Shown here: one piece after another, positions 41,503 through 52,158 of the stretch
Numbering within the stretch: the first letter of the stretch is position 1
Layout of the letters: each line of letters opens with the position of its first letter
NCBI GenBank assembly: GCA_000161975.1
Contig: GG688422.1
Span: 124,001 to 188,000 of the forward strand
Direction of reading: 5' to 3'
Source: Eubacterium saphenum ATCC 49989
GTDB taxonomy: Bacteria > Bacillota > Clostridia > Peptostreptococcales > Anaerovoracaceae
Length of the DNA stretch: 64,000 nt
The notes under the pieces: generated by a model
What the model saw: only the letters and a program-made list of their open reading frames with translations
Told to the model about the DNA's origin: nothing
The model's database searches: none
Translations under genes and position numbers: made by a program

Positions 41503-44220
41503 ATGCAAAAGCAAAGAGTTAGAATCGTAATAATTTTATATCTGGTCGGTGTTCTTCTTATTATATTATTCGGAAGGCTTTTTTATCTTTCAATAATAGA
41601 AAACGCTGAATGGAGTAACATCTCAAAAAACCTTGCAGTTAAAACTTCGGTCATGGCAGCTCCAAGGGGAGAAATTCTGGATAGGTACGGAAAGGTAATT
41701 GCAGGGAGCAAGAGGGCATATGTTATAAAGTTAATGAGGGGAAATCTTAAAGATGATGAGATAAATAAATCTTCTGTGAATCTTGTTAAAATCCTCAAGA
41801 AGAACAAGGACAAACTCATAGATAAATTCCCTATAAAAAAGAAAAAATCGGAATATTACTATATATACGATCAAAACATCAAGGATTGGCTAAAATCTCA
41901 AGATCTTCCCGAAAACATGAAGGCAACTGATGCTATAAAGACTTTAAGGCAGAGGTTCGGCATAGATGAGAAATACAGTGCGCATCAGGCGGTAGAGATG
42001 CTGAAGGAGCAGCAGCACATTTTTCCGCCAATAAATTTGGTATCGATGGAATATTTTCATGAGATAAATAAGGAAGAATTTTTAAGTAAATATGGAATAT
42101 CAAAAAATGAAAATGCGGAATCCGCATACCAAAAGTTGCTTAAATATTTTAACATAAGGGAAGTAGACGAAGAACTCAAGATGAAGGTGCTCACCATAAG
42201 GGACACTGCAGAAAGAGGCGATTATAGAAGATACGTTCCGATATCGGTAGCAAACGATGCGAGCCTTAAATCCGTGCTTGAAATTGAGGAAAACGATGAC
42301 AAGTACAAGGGCTTTTCCGTTACGGGAGAGACTACGAGGTATTATCCATATAAAAATCTCGCGTCTCATGTGCTCGGGTATCTTGGACAAAGCGGTAATG
42401 ACGAAAACGGCAAGCTCGTTGGAAAGAGCGGCATAGAAAGCATTTATGAAAAGAAGCTAAGAGGGAGCGATGGCCTTAAAAGGGCGGAAGTTGACGTTAC
42501 GGGAAGAGAAGCCCGCACCATAGAATATAAAAAAGCTAAGAAGGGGAGTAACGTGTATACAACGCTTGACCTCGAGCTTCAAAAGGTTACAGATAAGGCT
42601 TTAAAAAAAGCTTTATCTACCGCTCGAAACGGCGGATCGTATAAGAGTAAGTATGGTGATGTATCATTTCCTAAAAAGTACAAAAATGCAAAGTCGGGCG
42701 CAGCGGTAGCAGTTGATGTAAAGACGGGTAAGGTTCTTGCAATGTCAAGTTTCCCTAATTTCGATCCCAACGTTTTTTCAGCTAACAGAATAAGTAACGA
42801 AGACTGGCAAAAACTTCAAAGTGAAAACCCCAGAGACCCAATATCACCCGCACCTCTGTACAACGTAGCGACATCATCTGCGGTTCAAACGGGATCCGTA
42901 TTTAAGATGGTAACTGCAGTTGCCGCAATTAACTCGGGGCTTAATCCATACCAGCATATTTATGATAAGGGACATGTGAAGTTTAACGACAGGACATTCG
43001 GTTGCGTGCTGTGGAATCAAAATAAGACCACCCACGGAAGCCTTGATCTTAAGGCGGCCCTTAAAGTTTCGTGTAACTATTATTTTTACTGCCTTATGAG
43101 AAATAAAGACCTTTCATCAGGAAGAGGTATGGGATTTACCAGTGTCCTAGATGCGACAAAGCTTTCATATTATGCAAAGGCCATGGGGCTTGGCGTAAGT
43201 ACCGGAATTGAGCTTCCTGAAAAAGTGGTACCTCTGCCATCCCGGGAAAGAAAGTTTAAGGCTGCAATATTGGCGGTAGAAACGCTCCTTATAAATAATG
43301 CGGATAAGTACTTCACGAGTAATACGCTAAAGGATAAGACAAAGCTCAGCAAAACGATAGAATATATTGCAGGTCTCGTTCGAAAAAATCCTTATGAAAA
43401 GGAACTTAAGAAGATTTTAGATAAAAACGGTATAAAGTCATCCGTTTCTTCAAGCCTTGCAAAAACTTTAAAATATGATCACTTTGTAACGGCAAGATGG
43501 TCTGTCGGCGATGAATTTAACATGTCAATAGGTCAGGGTGATAATGCGTATACGCCTCTTCAGGTAGCGGGATATACAGCCACCTTAGGAAATAACGGTA
43601 TAAGAAATAAGCTGAGCATAATTGACAGCGTCGAAGGCGACGGCAGTGTGCAAAAGAAGGTGCTCAGCAAGGTGAGCTTGGGTCCTAAGGATAAGTTCAA
43701 TGAAGTAATAGAAGGTATGAGACTCGTATCTAAAGACAGGGAAGGTAATTTATACAAGAGTTTTAAAAACTTCCCTATAGATGTTGCATCGAAAACGGGT
43801 ACGGCAGAGCGTGAAGGAAAGATAAATCCGAAAAATGAAAAGAAATACATAAAAAAATATCTGCAGAGTATTGCGCCTTCAATCACTCAAAAAGAGTTGG
43901 ATCAAAAGGCAAGAGAAATAAAGGAAGCTAACAAGGGACTCAATATGAGCGAAAACACTGCATATAGAAAGGCTCTTACATCGCTTGATAAGTCGCTTAC
44001 AGATGAAAAGATAGACAGGTTTAAATCCGATTACGACAATTTTGCATGGGGAGTCGCTTTAGCGCCTGCAAAAAATCCAAAGGTTGCTATTTGCGTGCTT
44101 TTAGTACAGGGTGGGAGTTCCGACTATACCGGACCCGTCATCCGTGATATGATTGCAAAAGCTTTAAATATAAAGAAAGAACGAGATAGGATCTACGATA
44201 TAAATAGTGGGGTAAATTAA
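41503..44220 (+). CDS. mrdA: Penicillin-binding protein 2 (class B transpeptidase)
   Basis: A cell-elongation transpeptidase with an N-terminal membrane span (residues 7-27), a pedestal domain and a transpeptidase domain. Active-site motifs are S465-V-F-K468, S523-C-N525 and K764-T-G766. At 905 residues it is much longer than E. coli PBP2 (633). The excess lies in a charged insertion after the span (about residues 85-215) and another between SxN and KTG (residues 590-660, 780-850). Long PBP2s occur in Clostridia. Its SEDS partner rodA lies next to it on the other strand. Confidence 0.93.
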   Translation: MQKQRVRIVIILYLVGVLLIILFGRLFYLSIIENAEWSNISKNLAVKTSVMAAPRGEILDRYGKVIAGSKRAYVIKLMRGNLKDDEINKSSVNLVKILKKNKDKLIDKFPIKKKKSEYYYIYDQNIKDWLKSQDLPENMKATDAIKTLRQRFGIDEKYSAHQAVEMLKEQQHIFPPINLVSMEYFHEINKEEFLSKYGISKNENAESAYQKLLKYFNIREVDEELKMKVLTIRDTAERGDYRRYVPISVANDASLKSVLEIEENDDKYKGFSVTGETTRYYPYKNLASHVLGYLGQSGNDENGKLVGKSGIESIYEKKLRGSDGLKRAEVDVTGREARTIEYKKAKKGSNVYTTLDLELQKVTDKALKKALSTARNGGSYKSKYGDVSFPKKYKNAKSGAAVAVDVKTGKVLAMSSFPNFDPNVFSANRISNEDWQKLQSENPRDPISPAPLYNVATSSAVQTGSVFKMVTAVAAINSGLNPYQHIYDKGHVKFNDRTFGCVLWNQNKTTHGSLDLKAALKVSCNYYFYCLMRNKDLSSGRGMGFTSVLDATKLSYYAKAMGLGVSTGIELPEKVVPLPSRERKFKAAILAVETLLINNADKYFTSNTLKDKTKLSKTIEYIAGLVRKNPYEKELKKILDKNGIKSSVSSSLAKTLKYDHFVTARWSVGDEFNMSIGQGDNAYTPLQVAGYTATLGNNGIRNKLSIIDSVEGDGSVQKKVLSKVSLGPKDKFNEVIEGMRLVSKDREGNLYKSFKNFPIDVASKTGTAEREGKINPKNEKKYIKKYLQSIAPSITQKELDQKAREIKEANKGLNMSENTAYRKALTSLDKSLTDEKIDRFKSDYDNFAWGVALAPAKNPKVAICVLLVQGGSSDYTGPVIRDMIAKALNIKKERDRIYDINSGVN

Positions 44221-44281
44221 ATCTTCACCGTATATCAGCTGAAGAACGGGATGGATATATAGAACGGCAGGGCACCGTAAA

Positions 44282-45388
44282 CTAAATCTTTGTTTTATAC
44301 GAGCTCTTGTTTACGGACAATACCAACCCTATCGAGATAAGCATGGATATTATGGAAGATCCGCCGTAACTGACAAACGGCAGCGTTATACCTGCTACGG
44401 GCATCACACCCATGGTCATCGCTATATTTTCTATGGTTTGGAATGCTATCATGGCAAATACACCTGCGCATATCAGCTTTGCATAAAGGCTGTTTGCATC
44501 AAGGCAAATCTTTACTATGTTATATAGGAGAACTCCTATCATTACAAGCACCAAAAGCCCTCCGAGAAGCCCCAGCTCTTCGCATATCACAGAATAGATA
44601 AAGTCTGAACTTTGTACGGGCAGATAGCCGAGTTCTTTTTGAGTACCCGCAAACAGACCCTTACCTAAAAAGCCTCCGCTTCCAATTGCAATCTTTGACT
44701 GAAAAACATGATGGTTGCCCGGAAGCGCAAGGTTGTCGGGATGCAAAAATGCATCTATCCTATCTTTTTGGTGCCCCTTCATAACGTTATATGATATTGG
44801 CATAAGTAGTATTATGCAGGCCGTCATAGCTATGATTATTCTCTTATCAAGTCCTGCAAATATGAGCATCACGGCAAGTATAGATAAAAAAACAAGCGAA
44901 GATCCGAAATCTTCCTTTGCTACTATTATTATTATCGGCATAGTGTATAGCAGTGTGATGCCGAGGTCTCTTAAGTTTAAATCCGTTTTATTAAATTTCG
45001 AGAGCTTTTTTGCAGTGAGAAGTATAAATATGGGCTTTACAAACTCGGATGGCTGCACCGTTGTAACACCTAAGTTTATCCAGGCGCGAGAGCCGTTTAT
45101 TACAAGCCCGAGAACCGGTATATAAACGGTAAGAAGCAAAGCGATGCTTGCAATATACATAGGTCTATCGAGGTCATGAAGATAGTTATATCCTATGGTG
45201 TATATTACTATTAGGGCTATCATCCCAAGTATAAATGCAGCTGTTTGGCTTACCACTTCTCTATAGGAAACGGGCATTTTTGCAGAATTTATGCTGGTTA
45301 ATATGAGCAGGCTCAGCATCACCAGAATGAAAATTGAGCAGAGTATCAGATTGGCAGGCTTTTTTATAATTCTAAAAATTGTTTGCAT
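44282..45388 (-). CDS. rodA: SEDS glycosyltransferase RodA
   Basis: A peptidoglycan polymerase of the elongation complex: 368 residues, about ten spans. NGSRAWINLG, VQPSEFVKP, KEDFGSSLVF (catalytic Asp region), IAIGSGGFLGKG, EELGLLGG and LPFVSYGGSSI are the SEDS hallmarks. AAAGGGG precedes the ATG. It faces the PBP2 gene tail to tail with 61 bases between, instead of following it on the same strand. Confidence 0.93.
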   Translation of the reverse strand: MQTIFRIIKKPANLILCSIFILVMLSLLILTSINSAKMPVSYREVVSQTAAFILGMIALIVIYTIGYNYLHDLDRPMYIASIALLLTVYIPVLGLVINGSRAWINLGVTTVQPSEFVKPIFILLTAKKLSKFNKTDLNLRDLGITLLYTMPIIIIVAKEDFGSSLVFLSILAVMLIFAGLDKRIIIAMTACIILLMPISYNVMKGHQKDRIDAFLHPDNLALPGNHHVFQSKIAIGSGGFLGKGLFAGTQKELGYLPVQSSDFIYSVICEELGLLGGLLVLVMIGVLLYNIVKICLDANSLYAKLICAGVFAMIAFQTIENIAMTMGVMPVAGITLPFVSYGGSSIISMLISIGLVLSVNKSSYKTKI

Positions 45389-45439
45389 TTTTCCCCTTTC
45401 ATAAATTGTCGGATATCTTGACTTAAGATAGGTATAGAC

Positions 45440-45468
45440 ATTATAATATATGAGGTGATATTCATCAA
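45440..45468 (-). promoter_or_regulatory. rodA promoter
   Basis: On the minus strand TTGATG (45468-45463), 17 bases, TATAAT (45445-45440), about 52 bases before the rodA start. Confidence 0.55.
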
Positions 45469-45680
45469 TTGTTAATCATATCAATATAAATATTATAAGG
45501 TTTGCATAAAAATTATATAGGCAAATGACGGGACATTGGGAGTTGTAATGTGTATGTCCGGTTGTTCAGGATCCATATAAATAGAAAAATTGAAATTTAG
45601 TATAAAGTTTTTTTGTGTGCGTGTATCTATCCTATATTCATTGTGCAGACCTCAGGAAAGGTTTGATTTAGGAGGAAGGA

Positions 45681-47222
45681 ATGAGTATAGTAGTTGGCAC
45701 TGTTACTTTTGTCGTTGCTGCCGGCATAGGTATTTTAGGTGGATATGCGATGAGAAAGAACAGTGCGGAAAAGAAAATCGGTTCTGCAGAGATAAAGGCG
45801 AAGAACATATTGTTGGATGCTGAAAATGAAACGAAGAACATCAAAAAGACAGCGGAGATCGATGCTAAGGAAATAGCACAAAAAATCGCAAGGGAAGCGG
45901 AAAAAGAAGCTCGAGGAATAAGAGCTTCTGCACAACAGATAGAAGAGAGAATCATAAAAAAGGAAGAAGGCCTCGACAGAAAGTTGGATGAGGTTGCAAA
46001 ATCAAGAGATGCACTATCTGCGCAGGAAAGAGAGATTGAAAAGGAAAAAGCGGCTTTAAGTAAGTTTCGTGAAAAGAAGATAGCGGAACTTGAAAGGGTT
46101 TCAGGGCACACCAAGGATCAGGCAAAGGAAGAGCTTCTAAATGAAGTGGAGCAAGATATAAGAAAAGAAGTGGGCGAGAAGATTAAAGAGATAGAAACGG
46201 AAGCTCTAAGCGAAGCGGATAAAAAGGCAAAGGAAATAATAGCAACAGCCGTACAAAGATGTGCATCGGATTACATTGTTGAAAATACGGTATCGGTTGT
46301 AGCTCTACCGAATGATGATATGAAGGGAAGAATCATAGGTAGGGAAGGAAGAAATATTAGAGCCATTGAAAATGCGACCGGCATAGATGTAATTATCGAT
46401 GATACTCCTGAAGCTGTAGTGCTTTCAGGCTTTGACTCGGTTAGACGTGAGATAGCAAAAAAAGCAATTGAAAAGCTTATCATCGATGGTAGAATTCATC
46501 CTGCCAGGATAGAAGAGATGGTTGAAAAATCTCGAAAGGAAATCGAAAAGGAAATGAAGGATGAAGGCGAGAAGGCTCTATACGAAGTGGGCGTATACAA
46601 GTTGCATCCGGAGCTTGTAAAGTTACTCGGAAAGCTCAAATTCAGAACTTCATATGGACAAAATGTACTTAAACATTCCATAGAGGTAGCGCATCTTGCA
46701 GGTATGATGGCCAGTGAACTCGGTTTCGATCCTATGGTTGCAAAGCGTGCAGGGCTTTTACATGATATCGGCAAGGCGGTAGATCAGGAGCAGGAAGGTA
46801 CGCACGTAGAGCTCGGTGTGGAACTCCTCAAAAAGTACAAAGAAAAACAAAGTATCATAGACGGTATGATTTCACATCATGGCGATTATGAACACAGATC
46901 AATAGAGGCCATACTCGTTACGGCAGCCGATGCTCTTTCCGCTGCAAGACCGGGAGCACGAAGAGAGACGCTCGAAACCTACATTAAGAGATTGCAACAG
47001 CTTGAGGAAATTGCAAATACCACAGAGGGCGTTGACAGTTCATTTGCCGTACAAGCAGGAAGAGAAATAAGAATCATAGTGCAGCCCGACAAGGTTAGTG
47101 ATGAAGAGATTGCAGTACTTGCGAGGGATGTTTCTAAGAGGATAGAGTCAGAACTTCAATATCCGGGACAGATTAAAGTAAACGTGATGAGAGAAGTACG
47201 TGCTGTTGACTACGCCAAGTAG
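45681..47222 (+). CDS. rny: Ribonuclease Y
   Basis: A membrane-bound endoribonuclease that starts mRNA decay in Firmicutes. The 513-residue protein has an N-terminal span (residues 3-20), a long coiled coil (30-185), a KH domain ([22 protein letters not shown]) and an HD domain ([18 protein letters not shown]). The length is typical. GGAGGAAGGA precedes the ATG. The 292-base gap before it contains the rodA promoter; I see no strong rny promoter in it. Confidence 0.96.
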   Translation: MSIVVGTVTFVVAAGIGILGGYAMRKNSAEKKIGSAEIKAKNILLDAENETKNIKKTAEIDAKEIAQKIAREAEKEARGIRASAQQIEERIIKKEEGLDRKLDEVAKSRDALSAQEREIEKEKAALSKFREKKIAELERVSGHTKDQAKEELLNEVEQDIRKEVGEKIKEIETEALSEADKKAKEIIATAVQRCASDYIVENTVSVVALPNDDMKGRIIGREGRNIRAIENATGIDVIIDDTPEAVVLSGFDSVRREIAKKAIEKLIIDGRIHPARIEEMVEKSRKEIEKEMKDEGEKALYEVGVYKLHPELVKLLGKLKFRTSYGQNVLKHSIEVAHLAGMMASELGFDPMVAKRAGLLHDIGKAVDQEQEGTHVELGVELLKKYKEKQSIIDGMISHHGDYEHRSIEAILVTAADALSAARPGARRETLETYIKRLQQLEEIANTTEGVDSSFAVQAGREIRIIVQPDKVSDEEIAVLARDVSKRIESELQYPGQIKVNVMREVRAVDYAK

Positions 47223-47233
47223 TAAAGGTTACG

Positions 47234-48367
47234 ATGGTATATTTAGATAATGCAGCCACAACCAAACAAAGCAAGGCTTCAATAGCTGAGTTTTTAAGAG
47301 TTTCAAAAGAAGCTTTTGCGAATCCGTCATCCATTCATGAAGCGGGAAGACTTGCGGAGAAGGAGCTTTCAAGGGCAAGAGAATACATACTGAAGCATTC
47401 GATCCCTAACGCAAAGAAGGTAGTATTTACAGGTTCAGCTACGGAGGCAAACAATATTATCATACGAGGGCTTTTAAGAGATGATACAAGGCTTAAAATC
47501 ATCACATCTCAGATAGAGCACCCTTCCGTTTTAAATGTTTGCGATAACATAAAAAGTAAAAAAATCATTGTGGATACGGTATCTGTAGATAAGGACGGCT
47601 TGCTAAATCTTACTGAGCTATATGAAAAAATAGATGAAAATACGGCGCTCGTCAGCATTCAACATGTAAATAGCGAAGTAGGTGCCATCCAGCCGCTTCG
47701 CAAAATTTCGGATGTCATAAAGGAAGCAAATGCAAGGCTTGAACCCTTAAGACGGGGAAAGATAAGGCATACCTATTTTCACTCAGACTGCGTGCAGTCG
47801 TTTTCCAAGATGGACATAGAGGCCGAGCTTGATTTTGCATCGGTGAGTGCGCATAAGATAGGAGGACCTAAAGGCATCGGAGCTCTTATTTTCGGTACAG
47901 GTATAAAGGCAGTCAGGCCTTTTATCTATGGCGGAGGGCAGGAATATGGAATCAGATCGGGTACTGAGAATGTACCTGCAATTTCTGCATTTACAGAAGC
48001 ACTGAAGGAAAGTCGAGCTTTTGATTCCGATGCAAAAAAAGGCGATATAAAAAGATATTTCTTAGATAAAATCAGTGGATTCAAAGAGCTTGTTCCTATT
48101 CTGCCATTTCAAGCATCACCTTATATTCAGGCTGTCAGATTCAAGGGGTTTAAACCGGAAGTCATCGTGCATGCACTTGAAGATAAGGGGGTATATGTTT
48201 CTACAGGTTCCGCCTGCAGTTCTAAAGCTAAAGAAAGTCATGTGCTTAAGGCTTTAGGTTATAATGATATGGACGTTGTCAGATTCAGTTTTTCAAATGA
48301 TACGACAAAGGCTGATATTGACGATGCAGTGTGTGCAATAAAAGAAGTTGTGAATTTTCTCATTTAA
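47234..48367 (+). CDS. Cysteine desulfurase (NifS/IscS-like, ThiI partner)
   Basis: PLP enzyme that takes sulfur from cysteine. The 377-residue protein has YLDNAATT at the start, SATEANN, SAHKIGGPKG with PLP Lys208, and TGSACSS with catalytic Cys328. It is followed by thiI, as nifZ-thiI in Bacillus, so sulfur probably goes to tRNA 4-thiouridine. The 3' end of the gene is partly repeated 70 bases downstream. Confidence 0.92.
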   Translation: MVYLDNAATTKQSKASIAEFLRVSKEAFANPSSIHEAGRLAEKELSRAREYILKHSIPNAKKVVFTGSATEANNIIIRGLLRDDTRLKIITSQIEHPSVLNVCDNIKSKKIIVDTVSVDKDGLLNLTELYEKIDENTALVSIQHVNSEVGAIQPLRKISDVIKEANARLEPLRRGKIRHTYFHSDCVQSFSKMDIEAELDFASVSAHKIGGPKGIGALIFGTGIKAVRPFIYGGGQEYGIRSGTENVPAISAFTEALKESRAFDSDAKKGDIKRYFLDKISGFKELVPILPFQASPYIQAVRFKGFKPEVIVHALEDKGVYVSTGSACSSKAKESHVLKALGYNDMDVVRFSFSNDTTKADIDDAVCAIKEVVNFLI

Positions 48368-48443
48368 TGCAAATGACATTCTCGCTTTAATATTCGTATG
48401 TTTACAAATAAAAGAAGTTGTAAATTTCTCGTTTAGTGTAAAG
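48337..48443 (+). repeat. Imperfect direct repeat of the cysteine desulfurase 3' end
   Basis: AATAAAAGAAGTTGT occurs at 48337-48351 (in the gene) and at 48407-48421 (after it). Related text continues for another 20 bases in both (TTTCTC, then TTTA-TG and AAA). The 70-base spacing suggests an old tandem duplication. Confidence 0.6.
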
Positions 48444-48454
48444 GCTGGTAATAT

Positions 48455-49648
48455 ATGGATGAAATGGCTGTGCTTATAAGATATGGTGAAGTAGCGCTTA
48501 AGGGCGGCAATAGGCACCATTTTGAGCGTATACTCATGAGGAGAATTAAGGAAAAAGTTTCAGATCTCATGGATCCTGATATTAAATCCAAGGGCGGACT
48601 TCTAATCATGGACATCACAAAGGAAATTAATGATTTAAATGAGACGAAAAAAAATGATTTTTTGGGAAGATTAAGATCTAAGCTCCTCAGTGTATTCGGT
48701 ATAGATTCTATTAGTTTTGCGCTTATCACAAAGCCTAATTTAAGTTATATTATAGATGCAGCTCCGGGGTTTGTAGAGCAATTGAGGCGAGACAGAGCTA
48801 TAGATACATTCAAGGTTGAGGCGAAAAGATCCGATAAGAGCTTTCCCGCCAAGTCACCTGAAATAGCGAGTAAGGTGGGAGCCGGCATACTTAAGGCCGT
48901 AAAAAATATAGGTGTGGATGTGCATAACCCGGACCTCATAGTAAACGTGAATGTGAGAAACGAGAATGCATATATATATGAAGACAGGATAAGAGGACAG
49001 GGAGGTCTGCCGCTTGGAGCCTGTGGAAAGGGCTTACTTCTGCTTTCGGGCGGGATAGATAGTCCTGTTGCAGGCTTTTTGATGGCAAGGCGAGGAATGA
49101 GTATATCCGCTGTTCATTTTAATTCATATCCCTATACGAGCAAGAGAGCATTGGATAAGGTTATGAGGCTTAAGGATCAGCTGGCAGAATATGTTGGTAA
49201 TTTTGATGTGAGGACCGTAAATTTGCTTCCCGCACAGATGGCTATCAGAAGCAAGGCTCCTGAAAACGAGGGTACCATACTTACAAGAAGGTTTATGATT
49301 AGAATTGCCAATATCATTGCAGAGGAAGTTCATGCCAATGCGCTTATTACAGGAGAGAGCCTCGGACAGGTTGCAAGCCAAACTGCAGAATCATTGGCCG
49401 TTACGGATGCTGCAGCGAATCTTCCAATATTACGGCCGCTCATAGCTTATGATAAGAGAGATATTATAGGAATCGCCAAGGATATTGGTTGTTATGATAT
49501 TTCGGTAGAACCGTTTGAAGACTGCTGTACGGTCTTTCTCCCTAAGCATCCTGTTACAAAACCGAGACTTGAAAATATTTTAAGAAGCGAAGAAAAATTA
49601 GACATATCGGGACTGGTTCAGGAAGTACTTGAAGCATCCATAGATTGA
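48455..49648 (+). CDS. thiI: tRNA 4-thiouridine sulfurtransferase ThiI
   Basis: Makes 4-thiouridine at tRNA position 8. The 397-residue protein has an NFLD/THUMP N-terminal half (YGEVALKGGNR) and a PP-loop ATP pyrophosphatase half with LLLSGGIDSPVAGFLMARRG. TGESLGQVASQT and DCCTVFLPKHP follow. It lacks the C-terminal rhodanese domain found in enterobacteria, as in Bacillus. It is paired with the cysteine desulfurase upstream. Confidence 0.95.
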   Translation: MDEMAVLIRYGEVALKGGNRHHFERILMRRIKEKVSDLMDPDIKSKGGLLIMDITKEINDLNETKKNDFLGRLRSKLLSVFGIDSISFALITKPNLSYIIDAAPGFVEQLRRDRAIDTFKVEAKRSDKSFPAKSPEIASKVGAGILKAVKNIGVDVHNPDLIVNVNVRNENAYIYEDRIRGQGGLPLGACGKGLLLLSGGIDSPVAGFLMARRGMSISAVHFNSYPYTSKRALDKVMRLKDQLAEYVGNFDVRTVNLLPAQMAIRSKAPENEGTILTRRFMIRIANIIAEEVHANALITGESLGQVASQTAESLAVTDAAANLPILRPLIAYDKRDIIGIAKDIGCYDISVEPFEDCCTVFLPKHPVTKPRLENILRSEEKLDISGLVQEVLEASID

Positions 49649-49718
49649 AGTTAAAAAACTTTGTGCAAACAACAAATATAGCGGTTAAATTACGTTTAAA
49701 ACTTTTGAAGGAATAAAA

Positions 49719-49874
49719 GTGAGCCTGCCTGTCGCCTTTGGGCGTATAAATAAATATAAAAAACTTATTGAGAAGATTTTGTATGAAATGGAAGAAGAAA
49801 CATTAAAGGAATATTGGGGATATGATTTGGTATGGTTGGTGTTAAAAGATATCTTTAAGATTTCTGAATCCTAG
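49719..49874 (+). CDS. Possible small protein (51 residues), or gene remnant
   Basis: GTG start with GAAGGA (6 bases spacing), ending TAG. The product begins MSLPVAFGRIN and is rich in Lys, Glu and aromatic residues (EYWGYDLVWLVL). No family is recognised. It could be a real small protein or the tail of a lost gene; the ribosome site is the main support. Confidence 0.35.
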   Translation: MSLPVAFGRINKYKKLIEKILYEMEEETLKEYWGYDLVWLVLKDIFKISES

Positions 49875-49946
49875 AATTAGTATAACGGCATGCGTTGGAT
49901 GTGTTTTGATAGCGAGGATTGTTGCCGGAAGGCAGGAGTTTGGCGT

Positions 49947-49975
49947 TTGACAAGCAAGTTTTATTTTCATATAAT
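49947..49975 (+). promoter_or_regulatory. Consensus sigma-A promoter for greA-lysS
   Basis: Perfect TTGACA (49947-49952), 17 bases, perfect TATAAT (49970-49975), 57 bases before greA. Confidence 0.85.
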
Positions 49976-50032
49976 AATTTGAGTACTTAAGAGTTATTTA
50001 ACGGAAAGGACGGCAATTGCCCAGGTGGAAAA

Positions 50033-50509
50033 ATGAGTGAAACTGTATTTCTTACGCAAAAAGGTTTAGAGGAAAAACAGAAGGAATATGATGAATTAGT
50101 AGGTGTGAGGCGAAAAGAAGTTGCAGACAGGATAAAAGAGGCTACAGCCTATGGGGATCTTTCTGAGAATTCCGAATACGATGCGGCAAAGAACGAACAG
50201 GCGGAGCTTGAAGAGAGAATCAGCGTGCTTGAAGACATGCTCAATAACTACGAGATCATAGATAGCAATGCGGCAAAGGGTGATGTTGTGGATCTTGGGC
50301 TCAATGTGCATCTTAAAAATATTACGAAAAAGAAGGAAGAAACATACAGGATAGTCGGTTCGGCGGAGGCGGATCCGTTCAATAATTTGATTTCAAATGA
50401 ATCCCCTATAGGTAAGGGACTTCTAAAACATAAGGTGGGAGAAACCGTTAGTATAGACATTCCCAGCGGTAAAACAGTTAAATACAAGATCCTTAAAATT
50501 TCAAAGTAA
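50033..50509 (+). CDS. greA: Transcription elongation factor GreA
   Basis: Rescues backtracked RNA polymerase by stimulating transcript cleavage. The 158-residue protein has an N-terminal coiled-coil finger with [18 protein letters not shown] (acidic tip) and a C-terminal FKBP-like domain ending [14 protein letters not shown]. The length is standard. lysS follows by 14 bases. Confidence 0.96.
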   Translation: MSETVFLTQKGLEEKQKEYDELVGVRRKEVADRIKEATAYGDLSENSEYDAAKNEQAELEERISVLEDMLNNYEIIDSNAAKGDVVDLGLNVHLKNITKKKEETYRIVGSAEADPFNNLISNESPIGKGLLKHKVGETVSIDIPSGKTVKYKILKISK

Positions 50510-50523
50510 GTAAGGAGGCTGTT

Positions 50524-52047
50524 ATGAGTAATATTGAAAAAGAACCTCAAGAAATCTATGAGGAGACTGCTGAGAATATAAGCGAGCAAAGACAAATTAG
50601 GCGAGAGAAGCTCTTGAAACTGCAAAATGAAGGCAGGAACCCCTTTCTTACTGAAAAGTGGGATGTAGATGCATACAGCAAAGAAATCAAAGACGGCTTT
50701 GATGATTTCGACGGCAAAGAGGTATCATGTGCAGGCAGAATAATGGCGAACAGGCACATGGGAAAAGCATCTTTTATAGATATAAAGGATAAACTCGGAA
50801 GAATCCAGTGTTATATCAGGCAGGATGAGATCACACCTGAGGAGTATGAAGTGTTTAAAACCTATGATATAGGTGATATTGTTGGCGTTAAAGGAAGTGT
50901 TTTTAAAACCAGACATGGCGAAATATCCATAAGGGTAAGCGATATCGCACTGTTATCAAAGTCGCTTCAGGTACTTCCGGATAAGTTTAAAGGACTTAAG
51001 GATCAAGATCTGAGATATAGGCAAAGATATGTAGATCTAATCGTAAATGATGATGTTGCGGATACATTTAGAAAGAGAGCTGCGATAATAAAGGAGATAA
51101 GGCGCTATCTTGAAGACGATAGAGGTTTTTTAGATGTGGATACTCCGGTGCTTACAACGATCGCAGGAGGAGCGAATGCAAGACCTTTCAACACGCATCA
51201 CAACACCCTCGATTTGGATATGAAACTCAGGATATCCAATGAACTCTACCTGAAAAGGCTTATCGTAGGAGGTCTTGACAGGGTATATGAAATGGGTAAA
51301 ATGTTCAGAAATGAGGGCATGGATAGAAACCACAATCCTGAATTTACATCCATGGAATTATACCAGGCTTATGGCGATATGGATACTGTCATGGATATTA
51401 CGGAAAACTTGATAGCGAAGGTTTCTGAGAAGGTAAACGGCAGTATGAAAATAACTTACCAAGGAAAGGAATTCGATCTTACACCTCCTTGGGACAGGAT
51501 CACTATGGTAGATGCCGTAAAAAAATGGGCGAATGAAGACTTTGATAAGATTCAAACGGACGAGGAAGCCATTGAGGTAGCTAAAAAACATAAGATAGAA
51601 AATGCAGATAAGATGAGCAGAGGAACGATAATAGCCGAACTCTTTGAAATGTACTGCGAAGATCATTTGGAAGGCCCAATATTCGTTACAGGACACCCAG
51701 TTGAAATTTCACCGCTTTCAAAAAGAGACAGCAGTGACCCGAGGATAACGAGGCGTTTTGAAGCATATATAAACTGCTGGGAAGTTGCGAACGGATTTTC
51801 AGAGCTTAACGATCCGATAGATCAGCTTAAGAGGTTTAAATCGCAGCAAGAACAATTGGATGCAGGTGATGATGAGGCTCATCCTATGGATGAAGATTTT
51901 GTAAATGCGCTTGAAGTCGGGCTACCGCCTACAGGAGGGCTCGGCATAGGAATAGACAGGGTTATAATGCTTATAACGAATGCAGCTTCTATAAGAGATG
52001 TTATTTTATTTCCGACGATGAAGCCGCTTGATAAAGAAGACAAGTAA
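50524..52047 (+). CDS. lysS: Lysyl-tRNA synthetase (class II)
   Basis: A 507-residue class II enzyme with an OB-fold anticodon domain (residues 65-160). Motif 2 ([23 protein letters not shown]) and motif 3 ([13 protein letters not shown]) are both visible; note also the ARPFNTHHN lysine-site segment. It is in an operon with greA under a consensus promoter, and AAGGAGG precedes the ATG. The greA-lysS pair is common in Clostridia. Confidence 0.96.
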   Translation: MSNIEKEPQEIYEETAENISEQRQIRREKLLKLQNEGRNPFLTEKWDVDAYSKEIKDGFDDFDGKEVSCAGRIMANRHMGKASFIDIKDKLGRIQCYIRQDEITPEEYEVFKTYDIGDIVGVKGSVFKTRHGEISIRVSDIALLSKSLQVLPDKFKGLKDQDLRYRQRYVDLIVNDDVADTFRKRAAIIKEIRRYLEDDRGFLDVDTPVLTTIAGGANARPFNTHHNTLDLDMKLRISNELYLKRLIVGGLDRVYEMGKMFRNEGMDRNHNPEFTSMELYQAYGDMDTVMDITENLIAKVSEKVNGSMKITYQGKEFDLTPPWDRITMVDAVKKWANEDFDKIQTDEEAIEVAKKHKIENADKMSRGTIIAELFEMYCEDHLEGPIFVTGHPVEISPLSKRDSSDPRITRRFEAYINCWEVANGFSELNDPIDQLKRFKSQQEQLDAGDDEAHPMDEDFVNALEVGLPPTGGLGIGIDRVIMLITNAASIRDVILFPTMKPLDKEDK

Positions 52048-52082
52048 TTATTATGGCGCAGCCCTGAAATTTTTTAAAATGA

Positions 52083-52111
52083 TTGACAAAGAACTTTTTA
52101 TCTTATATACT
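52083..52111 (+). promoter_or_regulatory. Sigma-A promoter for rpsT
   Basis: TTGACA (52083-52088), 17 bases, TATACT (52106-52111), 47 bases before rpsT. Confidence 0.8.
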
Positions 52112-52158
52112 GTTATCTGCTAGTGTAATAATAAATTAAATGAATAGGAGAAATACTG

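Larger units (their letters stand above)
49649..50032 (+). other. Intergenic region before greA
   Basis: 384 bases. It holds one possible small gene (49719-49874) and a consensus promoter for greA (49947-49975). No terminator for thiI is clear. Confidence 0.6.
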
